A DNA stretch of 64,000 nt, from contig JAPYMA010000432.1 of the NCBI GenBank assembly GCA_035041965.1, positions 1 to 64,000 on the forward strand. The letters are read 5' to 3'. Under the pieces are notes generated by a model. That model was not told the DNA's origin and searched no databases. It saw nothing but the letters and a program-made list of their open reading frames with translations. Of the stretch, positions 1 through 13,550 are shown in pieces. The stretch comes from Anisakis pegreffii. Taxonomy: Eukaryota > Nematoda > Chromadorea > Rhabditida > Anisakidae. The stretch's first letter is position 1, and every line of letters begins with the position of its first letter. The position numbers and the translations under genes are program-made.

Positions 1-3000
1 AGCACCTCAGCGCCAGTTCAGACAGGTTTAATCAAATAGCTATTGCTCCTCAACTAAGCGAAATCGCTTTCCGTTTCAATTCTTGGGTTCCTCACTGCCT
101 ACTTATCCATCTGTTTTGCTTCATTCTCGCTCTCTTGGTATGGATTGGAAGATTTACTTTTATCGAGCATCGACATGTGCTTATGACCATAGCAGCAATT
201 CATTTTAATTGTTCACTCGTTGTTATCGTGATATCTACAATTGTTGTCGCAGTCAAGGTGAGAGTTATTATCTTTTATTTTTGCTGCCGGAATTTATTCT
301 GCATATTTTCCCGTCGTATTACGCTGATTGTAAGTTTCTGTTTTCTAAATGCATTCATTTGTACCAATGCATGAATGGCAACTGTTTATAATTGATTCCG
401 GATCTGTGCCACGCCTGCTAACCAATATTATATGTTCCATGAGCGTTACAGGCACTAAATGCGTCCCGATCAATCAATCCGAACTGTGTCGCAACTGACC
501 GGTTGGTTCAAATTATTCAACCGGTTCAAGCCCGAGATTAATGACTGACTTTAACGATCACCTTTTATTGTGGTTATTGATTGTGAGACATTTTTTTGCA
601 AATTTGCACACGTTCACGATTATTTGTTAACGATTAACAACTTTTTATTTCGCTTCAACGGTTTGACGTTAGTTACGTTAAGATTTCTGGTCAACGAATT
701 ATCGAGTATCGCGCTAACATTTCTGTTAACGGCGAGCACCATTGCAGACTCCTCATTCAATTTGAAGGAATTTTGTGAAGCTGAAGAAGCTGAATGCCGA
801 GTTGAGTGATACGCAGTGATACCGGCGTATAATTATATACTGCTGAGCATGATTAGTTCGCACTTATCATCACATGTAGCTGCACGAGCACAAACATTTA
901 AACGATGCATTTATATCGCTCGTTAATGATTAACCAAAAAATCAAGAAAACAAATAAATAAAACAAAACAATGAAACGAAATCAGAAACAAACGAAACAC
1001 CGTACCATTACCGCTAAATTGTAAACGGCTAAACGTATAAGCGAGCACTAATATTATGATAATGATGATGCTGTTGACGGGGACCATATTCATAAATATT
1101 CATTTGAGAGCAATGAAAAAAAATGTGCGAAAGTAGCAAACGAATGCAATACAACGCAAAAAAATATTCCCACACAATAAGCAATCAACGATGAGTGAAT
1201 GACGAACAGGAAAGAGAATGAACGAACAAAAATCGCAACGAAGTTTCAAAAAAAAAGTAGAAGATGGAAGAATCGAATGAGAAAACGGTGATGGCTTTTA
1301 ATGAAACGAAATGAGAAAAACAGATATTGTGAATGAAAAACGACCCGCATAAAACATGGATTCATGTATAAATCACGTATCAAGCATTCAATCAATCAAG
1401 CAAATAGTCAAGCAATATTCACATATACATATAAATTTATACGTATTATGAATTGATATTCAAAGCATATTTTTAACAGTTTTCCGATTATCTTTCACTA
1501 ACAAACAGATAGCAAACCACTAACATTACTTGTCAAACGATACCCAAATATGTTCGTTACATGAATTTTTTTGGAGAGGCAAATTCCTTTTTTGGCGACA
1601 AATTACATCCGACATTAATGCTCCATGTTTTGAGAACACTTCCTTTTACAGCTCTCTTCAATTCGAATACGTTGTGGACTCCGAAAAATCATCGTTCTCA
1701 TACACGTATATAAAAGCAATCGAATTTGTGAGTGTTCATTAACAGTTTCAGATATGCTGTGTCGTATTGTTTCGAGATTTTCAGCAAAAAAATGATACCG
1801 CAAAAGGACCAAATAACCATCGAGGAACAGAACAATTGTAAAACAATGAGAAAATTATCATCAACTGAGAATTCAAGAGGAAACAAATGATACCGAAAAC
1901 AAACTGATGAGCAAACCGGAAAGAGAGCATTGAATATAATTTAAAAGAATAATGTCGAATCGACTAAGCGATAGACAGACCTGCACCAGACGAACACTAA
2001 ACGATCGAATAAAATACGAACACCAATGAAAAATGTTCAATGAAACAATCTCGAGACGATAAAACAACAACAATAGCAACAGTCATTCAGTAGAACAATA
2101 ATTTGCTCATTTCTTAAGTTAACGATGAATCCGACACCGTAATCAGTCAATGAATTAAACCGTTCATCGATCGATCGATCGACCAATCAATCAATCGATC
2201 AATCAATCGATTAATCCGCCATTCAACCCATATTGATAACAATATCAGATGATGGTGATCAACGATGAATAACACAACAGATTTTACATCGATCATATAC
2301 AGATAAGCGCAGAACACGTTCTGATTTTTGGCATTCACGAACAAATGAGAATGAATCAACTGATGTGACTATTTGCATTTACAACTAATACCTTGGTACA
2401 ATTACACTGATTTGTTCCTTCTTGAAGAATCATTACCACCACCATACAATCCGAACGAATAACTTCATGAACGAAAGGTGCCAACTTTTCAATGACTTTA
2501 CAAAACAACATAACGCAAAATTATATTATACCTAATCAACTGATAGTACTGTACTTTTCGTAAACATTCCTTATCAATTTGTGACAACAACGTACACCTT
2601 GTGCGTGTATCGATTTGTGCCTACCGCAAAGTTAATTCCATTCTAAAAGACATCCATGACTTGAATTTCTTGCATAAGGCTGACCCATTTTCCTCTAATT
2701 ACATGAATGTGAACAGACTCGAATCAAAGAACAGACTTTGCAATGGAATGACATTCTGAATAGATTTCTTTCCTGGACATATGACTAAAGAGACATGTTG
2801 CTGTCTACCAATCGGAATGCACCATCAATAGTAGATGTTGTATATTTACGAATGTACAGGTAAATGTACGCTAATCGATGTAACTTCACATTAAATCGCA
2901 ACCATTCAGTGTCATATCATTAAGAAGATGCACGAAATCACAATATGCATTCAGCGAACAATCAACAAAATACATGAACGTTGTAATGCGGGTTCAGAGG

Positions 3001-4203
3001 CGATTGCTTATTTAAGAAATTACAAAAGAAAGAAATTTACGGAGGAAATTCGGCTGAATCAATCAAACCTAGAATATATGCAAAAAGGTGGAACAGAAGA
3101 AAAATTCAAAACACAAAACCACATCAGCTAAAAGACAAGACATAGATACTACGATAATGATAAGAAAAATATTAATGATAGAACAATTATAGCGATAATG
3201 ACAAAACAATAACTAAATTTTGAATAATAATATGAACAAGAAGCAAAAATTGTAGCAAATACAGTTAGAGTTGTGGCATCAATAATAATACAAGCAGACG
3301 GACGTATGAATTGTAACGATAACGAAAGTGATGCGAGTTGAACGAAATCAAACAAATCTTGATCGAATTTCCTATGAGTTTGTACTCAACCAACGAATAT
3401 CGTTTCTTCAAACGACCTGTTCAACATCTTAATGGTATCACGCCGTCATCGTCAACCGATTCAGATATTCAATCAAAATTTGCCGATACTCATGATAATA
3501 ATAGCAACAGTGCACAATCGGAGATGCCTACTAAATCTGCACACAGACAGCGGAACGAATCAATTAATCAAGGATAAAGGTGCGAATAAACAATTCGTGA
3601 TAACATGCGCACATAGTAACACACAGTAAATATTATGTATAAATGAGCTAAAAACAAAACGACGTCTTACAGTGCACAGTGACAGATAATATACAAATGA
3701 AACAACTATCGCGCTATTTCTGTTGAAAGTCATCTAGTTTGCGAGAGGGATTCAAAATGAGCTTCACTGATGGCCAGAACGAATGCGATGAAGGCGAACT
3801 GCTCGAAACGCGCTGTCTGTTACAACTGTTTTGTTCGACGGGTCACACTGCTACCGTGCAAAACTATGAAAAAAAAACTAATCCCTCATACTTCTACGAC
3901 TATTATGAATTATGAATCCCAGGCAACAGTTCTTGATTTTTTGCAATATTCGCACATGAACTCCGTTTCACACTCTGGTTGGAAGAGAACAGAAGCGATG
4001 AATTGAACGTTTTGAAAAGATGGCTGATGAATGAGTGAACCAAAAATTAATCAATCAATTGATCAATTATAATAAAACTTCTAATAATGCTACAAATGAA
4101 TACACATTACAAGGAGGTACAATAAAGCGATAGTGATGATGAAACATGATGGCGTTATTACAAGATATACGGCGTACATTCAAGCGATTGATCAATCCAC
4201 AAA
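1..4203. other. Non-coding flank downstream of ELL
   Basis: No convincing gene is seen. The plus strand is A-rich with long runs of short AT-rich words and a local TCGATCAATCA-type simple sequence near 2165-2215. The 3' UTR of ELL should begin at 4203 and run leftward. One plus-strand open frame with a true ATG (3374-3577, 67 codons, rich in Ser/Thr/Asn/Gln) reads like the tail of a protein, but it has no good splice acceptor and no recognised match. Another at 2928-3131 is Lys/Asn/Glu-rich, as expected by chance in A-rich DNA. Confidence 0.6.
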
Positions 4204-7200
4204 TCACATCACTAAAACATTGTCGTTGATTGCAGAGCGACGAGCATCTGCGATTTCCGATGAACGAGTTGAAGACGAGTCATTTTTTGCATGTTGCATT
4301 TCCCACTGGTTTATCCGTTTCTTGAGAACATCCAACTTCGCACGTAAGTCCGCATGCTTTTGACGAGTCTGTAGAAATTCTGCATCCCGTTGATAATGCA
4401 AATATTTGGTTTGTATTGTGCGTTCAACCTGAAAGTCCATCGAAAAATTACTTCGAACTCCTCCTTCAAACTTCTTATTAATAAATAAAAAAGAACCGAC
4501 CGGATCAGTGGCAAAACAGAGCAATGTTAATTTTCAGATGAATACAATTGCACAAATTTTTATCAAAACATCTTCACCTTATGACGTAAGCGATCATAAC
4601 CTGAATAAATAAGCAACCCCATGTTTTGGTAAAAAATTTTGAAAAAATCGCCGCTGATGAAATTCAAACTGTCCACCTCACTCAAACAATTCATCACTTC
4701 GCCCATAAACTCAAACCTCACTTATAAATTCATTCATCCTGATGTGCGGTCGCGTAACGTAAACACTTTACCAAATATAATCACTACGATGTGGATGCTT
4801 TATAGCCGACTCTCCAATAGAAATGAATGAGTGAAAAACACAGTACGACGTGAAAATAATATCCGTTACAGGCACCACCTAATCCCCCATTTCCCAGTGC
4901 GCTTCCGTAGAGCATTTATTCACTTTTATAGAGTTCATTATGCATCCCTTTATGCAAAATTATCACTTCTTAATAATGACGGTAAGCAAATTCATCGTTC
5001 AACATTCAAATTCAGATATCATTCAGTCTGCAACAGGTATTACTTGCATTCGCTTTCTCCACCGCCACATTTCTACGGAGTACTATGCAAAACAATCCAT
5101 TTTGGACATTTCTATTGAACCTGATGAACAAACAAGAAAGGTGAACGTCAAAAATTAATCATTCCAATTCACCAACTTTTTCATGTTCCCGAGGATGTTT
5201 TAATGAATCATTCAACTGCTTTTCGAGCTCACTGAATTCTTTCGCCACCGATGCTAATACTTTATAACATTCCATGTATGCTGGATAATCCGCCTGAAAG
5301 AAGATTACCAATCAACTAACAACTCATCAAATCATTCACAAGAAACATCCTGATTACAACACCGAAGAACAACGACAATGAGAGCGAGAAAAAAAAGAGA
5401 AATCAAAAACTCACAATGAACATATTGTAATATTTTTCAGCTTCCGCTAAACTGCGTGCCTCACCAAAGTACTTCGACCAATCACGAGTGGGTTGCGAGG
5501 GTACTGTTAATGGACTACTATTATTTATATTGTTTATGGTTGATTGGTCTGCTCCGTTTGCCTGCAGATGCCTATCGTTGCGCTGGACTGGCTTCTAAAC
5601 AATAACACCGATTATGATAGCAGCAATAATAATGAAAAACGAATAGAAACACAATATTGCGTACAATCTATTTCACTTGATAAGAAAAAAATAGCGCACA
5701 TAAAATAAGAAACAAACAGAAACACCCTCCATAAATCAATATATGAATGGAATATAATGAAGGATCCAAACGCTATTTGAGATTTAAATCTTTGGAAATT
5801 TTTGAAATGAATTTGCAAAATTTTGCACCAAATCATTTCCCATAAAATTTCTAAAATTCAATGCAACAATTAACTGATCGATGGAAAAGAAGGCGTTGTT
5901 TACCTGAGGTGGTTGAGGTACAGTGGCAGGATTGGCACTTGATGGGTCTTCAGGAGGTGAGAGGGACTGTTGTCTAGGACGTTTCTCGGGAATATTCGAC
6001 GAAGACGAACTGCTGCTGCTGCTACTGCTGCTACTACTGCCACCAGTTGGCTGATGTGCTTTCCTCTTCACTGCTGATCCAGATGTCGACACAGGCAGGA
6101 GATCATCTAACGGATTACTTAAAACATTCATCCTTCACATCCACCACCTCCAAAAACGCACTCAGCTAATCCCTATGTAAGCTTTTATCAAATGCAACTC
6201 CTGAATTCGTTGTCAAACAATACGATGGAAACAGAAACTTCATTCGTTCTCATGAATGTAAATGAAGATTCAACATACCAAATTGTACTATTTGTTTGCG
6301 AATTAGAATTGCTATTGGCTGACGATTGATTATTGATTGGACTAGGATTTTTGTTGTTTGAAGATGACAAGGATTGATTGTGAGCAGAAGATGACGCTGG
6401 TATCAATTTAGGTGATGTTTTACGAGATGACGACGAATTTGTTGAGGATGAGAAGGTTGATGAGGTGGTCGAGCGTTGTGCTGAGCACGTTGGTGGAGTT
6501 GGAATTGCTGCAATCAGACTGAATAGCTTGCAAAGTTTTTCACTTCGGTTATAAAATTACGATTGCACGGAGTTTGGTTAGATTTTGAAAAGGAATTCGA
6601 AAAACTATAGTTACTGTTCAAGTCTATGAACCAACTTCAGGAAACAATACTGCAAATGCCGACGATGAAGATGATATTTTCAGAGGGTTTCGGTGAACGA
6701 ACTTCGCAAAGATGGAGAACAATACTTATAAGGCATTAAAAATACCGCCGCTATCAGTAATGCTGGTGAACTTGATCCAGAGGTGCGAGATGAAGATAGA
6801 ACGACTTAAGAATTCAAAGTAGAAAAATGCACTAACCTTCAGGACTAATATTATTGTTAACAGTAGATGTATGAGATGCTGATGAAGAGAATGATGAAGG
6901 AGCGGGTGGTGCCTGAGGTGGTGCCATTCCAGATTTACGAGTTGGGGCGAAATTTGACGATTGTGAACTGAGATTACCCGATATTATTTTACGCACCTGA
7001 CTCTTCTCTTCTGAGTTGAAACCCGGCCAGCGAGCATCAACCTCAAATCGATCCGATCAGCAATCATAAATTCATCCTTATCACATCAACTGCCGATTCA
7101 AGAAATAATTTAATGAATCAATACCATCTATTAAACTGATCAAACAATCTCAACATGATCATCACTAACCTCATTATAGAATGACTGCTTCAACTGCAGT

Positions 7201-9495
7201 CGACCCGTTTCTTTACCCGTTACCTCTGATACCTTAAAATTAAAGAAATCCATCAATAACAAATTGAGAAGCGCAATGAAAAAAGTATCAAGAAAGCAAT
7301 CACTCAATAACCATAATCAACAAAATCATAGGTGAAATCAATGTAATAACCGGCACATTTTGTTCTATTTATTCAATACGTTATTTCCATTCATCAAACT
7401 ATAAAAAGCAAATAAAAACAATCAAGCAAGTGAATTAAAACCTCGTCAACTATGTCACGAGCTTTAGCAGCTTCTTGAATGCCATCTTCGCTGACTGCGT
7501 CTTTTTTCAATTGACAAATCACTTCGTCAGCATTGCGAAATTTACCCAACACAACCAAGTGTATCACACGCTTACGTAATGGCTTACGAGAAATTTCAGC
7601 ACGCATATAACGTGCACCCGCTTAAATTCATTCATTTATTCATTCCTTATAATGACAAACCGTTAACGGTAATTACAATTTTTACACCATTTTAAGACTG
7701 GTCATTTCATACTGCTGTTTCGTCTATAACTTTCATAAGCGCTTCATCTCATTGTAATATTCCAAAATATGGATGACTGAAAACATCGCAACAGAAGAGG
7801 ATGAGGAAAAGTGAAAAATCAATCCACCAACCAGAGTTAGCAGCAGTATTCGACCCGTTTTGTGAATGACTTGTTGCCTGTAACATTCAATGTTTAAAAT
7901 TGAGCGAAAAATTAGGGCCGAAAAAATAAAACTCGAAATATTCGAGAAGTCTAAATTTCGTCGCGAAAAAAAGAAACGAAAACATGAAAAGCAAAACAAT
8001 TAAAAAAGACGATGAAAGCAACATTTTACGCACCTTAGAAAGGTTACTATTACTACTATTATTATGAGCATTTCTAGATGAATATTCAGAGGAATGATTG
8101 TTGTTCTTTGAGAACGTTGAAGAGGAAGGACTTGGACGCTGCGCGCCAATCGCTAATGGATTAGTGGCACGTTTCACGGTCATCGGTCGTTGATCACGAC
8201 GTTGCCTGAATATACTGCTAATGTCAGTAAAGTTACTAACATTTAAATTCATCAGTATTTTTCAATTGCATCCATTTCTTACGAGCTATTAGGATTAACT
8301 TGAACAGAATTGCATTAAATTTTACCGATGGCCTCATTGAATCATGTCAAAATTTACTATGCAATTATGTAATTATGTATGTAACAGGAAGAAATATTTG
8401 AGAAGTACTCAATAAAATAGATGAAACTCTCAATATATCAACATACCTAGTAACATCTTTTGTTGCTTTCCTCTTCTCCTCTTCGGCAAGCTTTTGAGCT
8501 TTTTCACGGGTCTCCGCAAAAGTCTTGTCAGTGGCTTGAATCTGCAACAGAGCTCTAATGGATAGCGCAAATTCTAAAAACAATAACAGAATAATATCTG
8601 ATCCTAACACCGAACAAATAAATGAACAAAATCCACAGATAAGCAACCCACCTGTATTTTGGATTGCAATGAAGCAGTGGCTCGATAGCCACGCACTTTA
8701 TCAAATACAACCGCGTCCGCGGGTGTACCTGGTAGTTGCTGAACAACAAAACGAAATTTTGTGGCCGTTTCACCCAACCCGATCTCGATTTGACCACCCT
8801 TCAAAACAGCATTAATTATTCCGATTTCACGCTATTTTCCGTCACTATCATTTTCATCGTTATCACCAGTGCTTAATTTCTGATTTACTTCAAGTTCATT
8901 ATCGATGCCGTAGTCACCTGAACACATAAAAACGTGGTAATATAATGTAATTGTCTGCAAATGTATATTCACATAATCAAGTGTACTTCAATTACTAACT
9001 GCTTGTAATCAAAAACAATCTAGTGTTGAAAGAGAAACCATTATCGATAGTGAGAATAGTGAGTTTATGTTATGGTGATAAAATACATAATACCAACGCA
9101 GTAATAACAATATAACAATAGCAACGGTGTTCCTGTCAACATTACCTACGAACTAATTAAAACGGCCAATGAATCCATCCAATCCATCCAGCCTTCTAAC
9201 GCAACAAAATTTTCATAAACAATTAAACTCATCAGATCCTCAAACACTAACTCTGTAAACAAGGGCGCGCATGATAAATCTGTGATAAATTCCTTACCTG
9301 CGGGTCGATTTTGAACTTGATCGGAGCCCGCGAACGTTGCGCCTTCCGTATGGCCGCAATACTCTCATCGGTGAATTTGACCATCATCGCGGACTGCTCA
9401 CTGCTCGCTGCTGCATCTGCGTGCAATGGAACCAGCTCTACAGCCGCGACGCCCGCACCATCTTGTTGCAGACTATTTGGCGACGCGGCTTGCAT
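4204..9495 (-). CDS. ell: RNA polymerase II elongation factor ELL, complete, 12 exons
   Basis: ELL suppresses pausing by RNA polymerase II in the nucleus and is a subunit of super/little elongation complexes. Exons, in order of transcription: 9495-9298, 8798-8652, 8541-8447, 8205-8030, 7620-7442, 7232-7170, 7041-6837, 6507-6279, 6117-5904, 5594-5415, 5293-5177, 4428-4204. All phases close, giving about 675 residues (vertebrate ELLs have 600-640). The N-terminal ELL domain shows VKFTDESIAAIRKAQ and later KRVIHLVVLGKF, matching the family's RVIHLLAL core. The middle is low-complexity Ser/Pro/Asn, with a 14-serine run in exon 9. The last three exons form the occludin/ELL C-terminal coiled domain (YPAYMECYKVL..., LKKRINQWE, like the vertebrate YxxLHxxI...HIKRLIxEYD). 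The start is the first ATG after acceptor AG 9535-9536, where a leader could be trans-spliced. An extra upstream exon cannot be excluded. The exon 4 donor (GTAAAA) and exon 9 acceptor (TTTTAAG) are weak, chosen by phase. Confidence 0.93.
6010..6045 (-). repeat. Mixed AGC/AGT triplet repeat coding for a serine run in ELL
   Basis: A triplet tract inside ELL exon 9, made of AGC, AGT and TCG/TCT codons, encodes about 14 consecutive serines. The mixed codons suggest that the serine run is older than a pure microsatellite expansion, or is held by selection at the protein level. Confidence 0.7.
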
Positions 9496-9534
9496 CCTTC
9501 TTGATCTTCTGACACCTTCCTCCACGGAATCCCT

Positions 9535-9540
9535 CTGAAA
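9535..9540 (-). promoter_or_regulatory. Splice or trans-splice acceptor before ELL start
   Basis: On the minus strand this reads TTTCAG directly before the first ELL coding exon. The first ATG in the following exon (9495-9493) is in frame with the whole ELL reading frame, 39 bases downstream. This fits a spliced-leader acceptor in a nematode, but an ordinary cis-spliced upstream exon would look the same. Confidence 0.5.
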
Positions 9541-12500
9541 TTGCTCACAAACATTAGTTCAGTAACAATAACATATACATTAATACAACCGCATTCATAA
9601 GCAATCACTTCACAAAAATATTTACAAATGACAGCATTCGGTAGAACAAAAATACTGGTGCAATGATGAAACTGAAGCTGAATATACATTACGAGGAGAT
9701 GATTGATGGACTTGACAGAGTGATTACTGCTGTGATCGTATGACGACCACATCAACGAACAAGTCATCACAACAATGACAAACAAAAATGTGTTTTAAAA
9801 ATGATGGTAATTCGCTAATCGTTATCATTAAGTACAAGTGATCGTTCTTGAGGAATGAAAATCTTCTTAACGAAAGCCTAAAAGAAACATCATCGTTCAA
9901 ACTGAATACATCAAACACTTTTCTTTGCCGAAATCATAGCACTACCGAATATTATCGAAAAACATAATTCTCCATCGTTAACAATTCAACTAAACAAAAA
10001 ATCATCATATTCAGTAGTCACATATAAAATTGCTACGCTATTTGCATTTTTCTTCTCGGTCGTAGGCAAATAATTTTCAGAAATGTCACTGAAAACTGGA
10101 TATGTGGAAGCGAAAAAAAGACGAAATGATACGAACTAGAATAAGAAGTGCACAACCAGCTTAAAGGATGCGCAGTCGTTGAATGAAAAATCTAGTTAGA
10201 AGAAGCACAAATTTCATGTAGATTCATTCAGCTGGACGAACAAATGAGAAATTTTTAAGCACTTTTCAAACCACTTTAATGCAGATTAATAACCGTATTA
10301 TTGCTAAGAACAACAACGAAAATAAAGATGATATTTTTTCACAAAAATCGATCCACTACCATAGAACGTGTTGTACAATGAATATCAATTATAATCCCAG
10401 AAAAACAACTTCAACGTAATTTGATCCATTCAGAGCTGAACATCTCATGGTGCTGCAAACGATATATCAACACCTCTACGGAAACTTAACAATGATGTAA
10501 GAATTTGAATCAAATTTCGAAGAAAAATGAAAAACGAAGAAGTAGTAAACTCACAATTGCAAAGTGAGATAGAACAAGAAGGCGCTTATGATGAAAATGA
10601 ATACTTCTTTGAGGGAATTTGCTTTGGTGTTGCTTCGCAAATGATAAGAATAATAATAATAATGATAATACAGATATAATATTGATAATAACAGCTCTAT
10701 GCAGATGGAATAAGAAGGTGAACAGTGCAGTTAATAATAAAGTTGCGTGGATAACGACGAATAAAAATGGTGGTGATTTTGTATGGTGTGCAGAAAAGAG
10801 GTACGGATGAATGGACTGGAGAATATTTTTAGAGAACACCGTGCCCGTGGTCAATATGTCTGTGTATGAATCGATTACCACGCGTTTAACGAGTTAGTCA
10901 CTTCTTACAATAACAAACGTTATTCAAACACTGAAAAAAAAACAGAACGATATCATAAAATCAGGCAAAAGTTCGAACCAACAAAATGCATTAATACTCC
11001 GTCACCTGATTAAACACTAATGAAAATAACAACGACGATCACAAAAATAACATCAAAAACGAATAAATTCAAACTCGAAAATATCTTCAATATGCAATAA
11101 TCACAACTATTTATCATTGCAGAATTGTATTCACGCACTGAATTCGCTTCAAACCGAGTGAGCGAATCATACAAGAGCTGTTGAACTGATAAGAATGCAA
11201 AAAATAACGCTATTGTAAAAAATCATGTGAACACTTCAACAAAATCGACATCAGAGAGCAAAATTTTCGGAATCGCATCGTTTTTGCAATTGATATTTTC
11301 GAATTCGCGCTTGAAACGTTCCCAAGAGTTCATAGCTCCGAGAAGCGAACCGACGACGTATGCAGCACAACAATTGAGCAACTTTCACTAGCGAAAAGAC
11401 GTCCTACCGTATTGCAGAAAATCTCTGAATTATTTTGAGAAAGCCTGATTCAATCTGCTAGGGATGGGAGCACAAAATGGGATGAACTGTGGCAAACCTG
11501 ATTCCGATTTCCTAGCAATTGTGGAAAAATTGTAGAAAACAAGTGGAAAATGCAAAAGAAAAGATAAGATGCAGGAATGAAGAAAAAACTGCAAAACTGA
11601 ACAATATGAAAATGCAGAAATTTCTCCAGGTTTTTCTGGGCAGCAAGAAGGACTGTCGACTATTGATCACACCAAAAAGTGCGATGGGATTCGACGATTC
11701 TAGTCATTATTCCATGAATGGAAACGTCGCTGCAAAATTCTCGTTGAAAAAATTGTGGTAAATCAGTGATGGATGCAAGAGAGGAAGCACATTTTTGGAG
11801 GATATCGGTGGTAGAGGATAACAGCAATGAATATATGACAAATGAAAAGAGGGAATCGATCGTTTATGTGCGAAGTGAACGATGGATTTCCAAACATATC
11901 CATCCATATGTGCAAATAGAAACGAATGAAAATTGAGATGAATATTTGAGTTTGTGCTTTTTTGGTGGTGCTATGTTCATCAATAAATGTGTTGATGATT
12001 GACTGAATAAAATCATCATCAATATCGTCGTCAATTTAGTCATGTAAAGCGACGATATTCGATTTGTAGAGACAAATATGAAAAAATACCGACTGAATAA
12101 AATTTACAGTAGCACACACCTGTGTGTACAACACTTATATCAAATACAATAGCAGTCACCACCTCATCGTGGATTACCAAACAAAATACAAACAAATTAC
12201 AAAACATCTGAACAAACCTAACCGACCAACAATAACTGATTAAGCAGACAGGTAAATAATTGAACAAATAAATGAAAACATGAACTGAACAAATGCTCGC
12301 TCTGTTTGAGGCGTTCTCACGTCCGCTCAATCAAATCAATCACCAAAAATCAATTCGTTGGTTCACTTCAATTCCGAAAGTTTTCTCTCTCTCTCTTGCA
12401 TTTAGTGCCGAACAGCTCTTAAGCAATCTTAAGGAATCATTTGTCTGGTGAGGAAGATTGTTTGGAAAAGAAATGAAATGAAACGATCACTAGCGAATGT

Positions 12501-13371
12501 GGTGTTCCGCCGAAATCGCTCAATCGTCAGCGCTCGGCCACTCACGCAATTCATATCACTACTCTAGTCAAAGACTTTGTAATTGCATTTTATACAATGA
12601 ATGTGATAATGAATATAACACCTCACTTTATATCGAAGTTTATTTTTAACTCGTGCATACTTTACATTTTCGCATGCGTATGACTGACTTTTCGAGAATC
12701 GACGACGTAGAGAACAAAAATGTGAAACAAATTGCAATTTTTTTGTGAAAATTTTGTTTGGAAATTGGAGAGAAGAGAATGAAAACAATTTTTGATGATT
12801 CAGTGTTTGAGCCACGTTGAGTCATCGTCTCAAAAAATTATTTATATTGGTGATTATTACCGAACGATGAAATTATTGAATGAATGCAACAATATCAATC
12901 AAATCTGGCAGCCGAATCATACCACAATATAAACATTGACTCGCTTTTGCAGAAAACAGTGGAATACGAGGTTTATTTTAGAACATTTCAGTCAACTTCC
13001 AAGTGAACGTTAGCACGCTGACTGATTAGCTGTAAATCAACCGTTGAAGCAACAAACACCGAATTCTTAATGCTCAATTAATAGATGAGTATTGTAATGT
13101 TGATTGCTTAGCAGTTTCAGCAAACATTATTTTTCCACTTCAATAATGGATTTAATTGATACGGAAAGAACAAAAAATAACCATCTCAATGATAGATAAA
13201 AACTTCGAACAGATCTTGCTATTCCAGGAACTTATTCAGCAGAGCACGCTAACCACTCATCCGTGATTCACAGTTCATTGAACAAACCTCACTAGTATGT
13301 GAGCATTTCTTGAATGTAAATGATTAGAGTAGCAACAGTATCATTCTAAATAACACTATTACTCTCTATAG
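9541..13371. other. Gene-poor stretch upstream of ELL
   Basis: No recognisable gene. The plus strand stays A-rich, as in the ELL introns, so this could be a long 5' intron of a minus-strand transcript or plain intergenic DNA. A 36-codon minus-strand frame with a true ATG lies at 11223-11333. A 52-codon plus-strand frame with a true ATG lies at 12293-12451. Longer minus frames at 10510-10881 and 12040-12330 are strings of Leu/Ile/Phe/Ser from AT-rich DNA and lack a normal start. Confidence 0.5.
11223..11333 (-). CDS. Possible small first exon or 36-residue ORF
   Basis: A true ATG opens a 36-residue frame beginning MNSWERFKREFENIN, with a balanced protein-like composition (charged and aromatic residues, few runs) and locally higher GC than its surroundings. 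A TTTTCGCTAG acceptor-like string lies about 60 bases upstream. If it is a first exon, the donor could be GTGTTC near 11230 and the rest would lie toward 9.6-11 kb, where I could not find matching exons. I do not recognise it. It may be chance. Confidence 0.2.
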   Translation of the reverse strand: MNSWERFKREFENINCKNDAIPKILLSDVDFVEVFT

Positions 13372-13550
13372 CAGTGGACCCCACGTCCGAGTACTCCATT
13401 ACCCCTTCGATGGTCTGGCAGGCCTTTCCGCTATAATAATTTACTACTTCTACGCATAACGTCAGAACTAATTTCACGATACACTCCATTATCCCCTTGA
13501 CACTTCCAAATTATCCAACAGCGGGTAATTTCCTCCGATGGGGACCCCTG
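13372..13550. mobile_element. 179-bp hAT-like MITE remnant
   Basis: The left end reads CAGTGGACCCC and the right end GGGGACCCCTG, so the ends form imperfect inverted repeats of the CAG(T/G)G type seen in hAT elements. The 8-base flanks (CTCTATAG and GTCTAGAT) agree at only 5 positions, consistent with a decayed 8-bp target duplication. Inside, two similar blocks (ACTCCATTACCCC and ACTCCATTATCCCC) form a direct repeat. It has no coding capacity, so it is non-autonomous. Confidence 0.6.

Noticed and set aside
9311..9538. Plus-strand 75-codon frame opposite ELL exon 1
   Set aside because: Antisense shadow of a GC-rich exon whose minus-strand frame continues through eleven more ELL exons.
10510..10881. 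123-codon minus-strand open frame
   Set aside because: It starts at GTG, and most of it is Leu/Ser/Phe/His from complemented A-rich simple sequence. No splice signals or family likeness.
12293..12451. 52-residue plus frame with true ATG and a CT-repeat inside
   Set aside because: No splice context and no recognised features; kept only as a remark.
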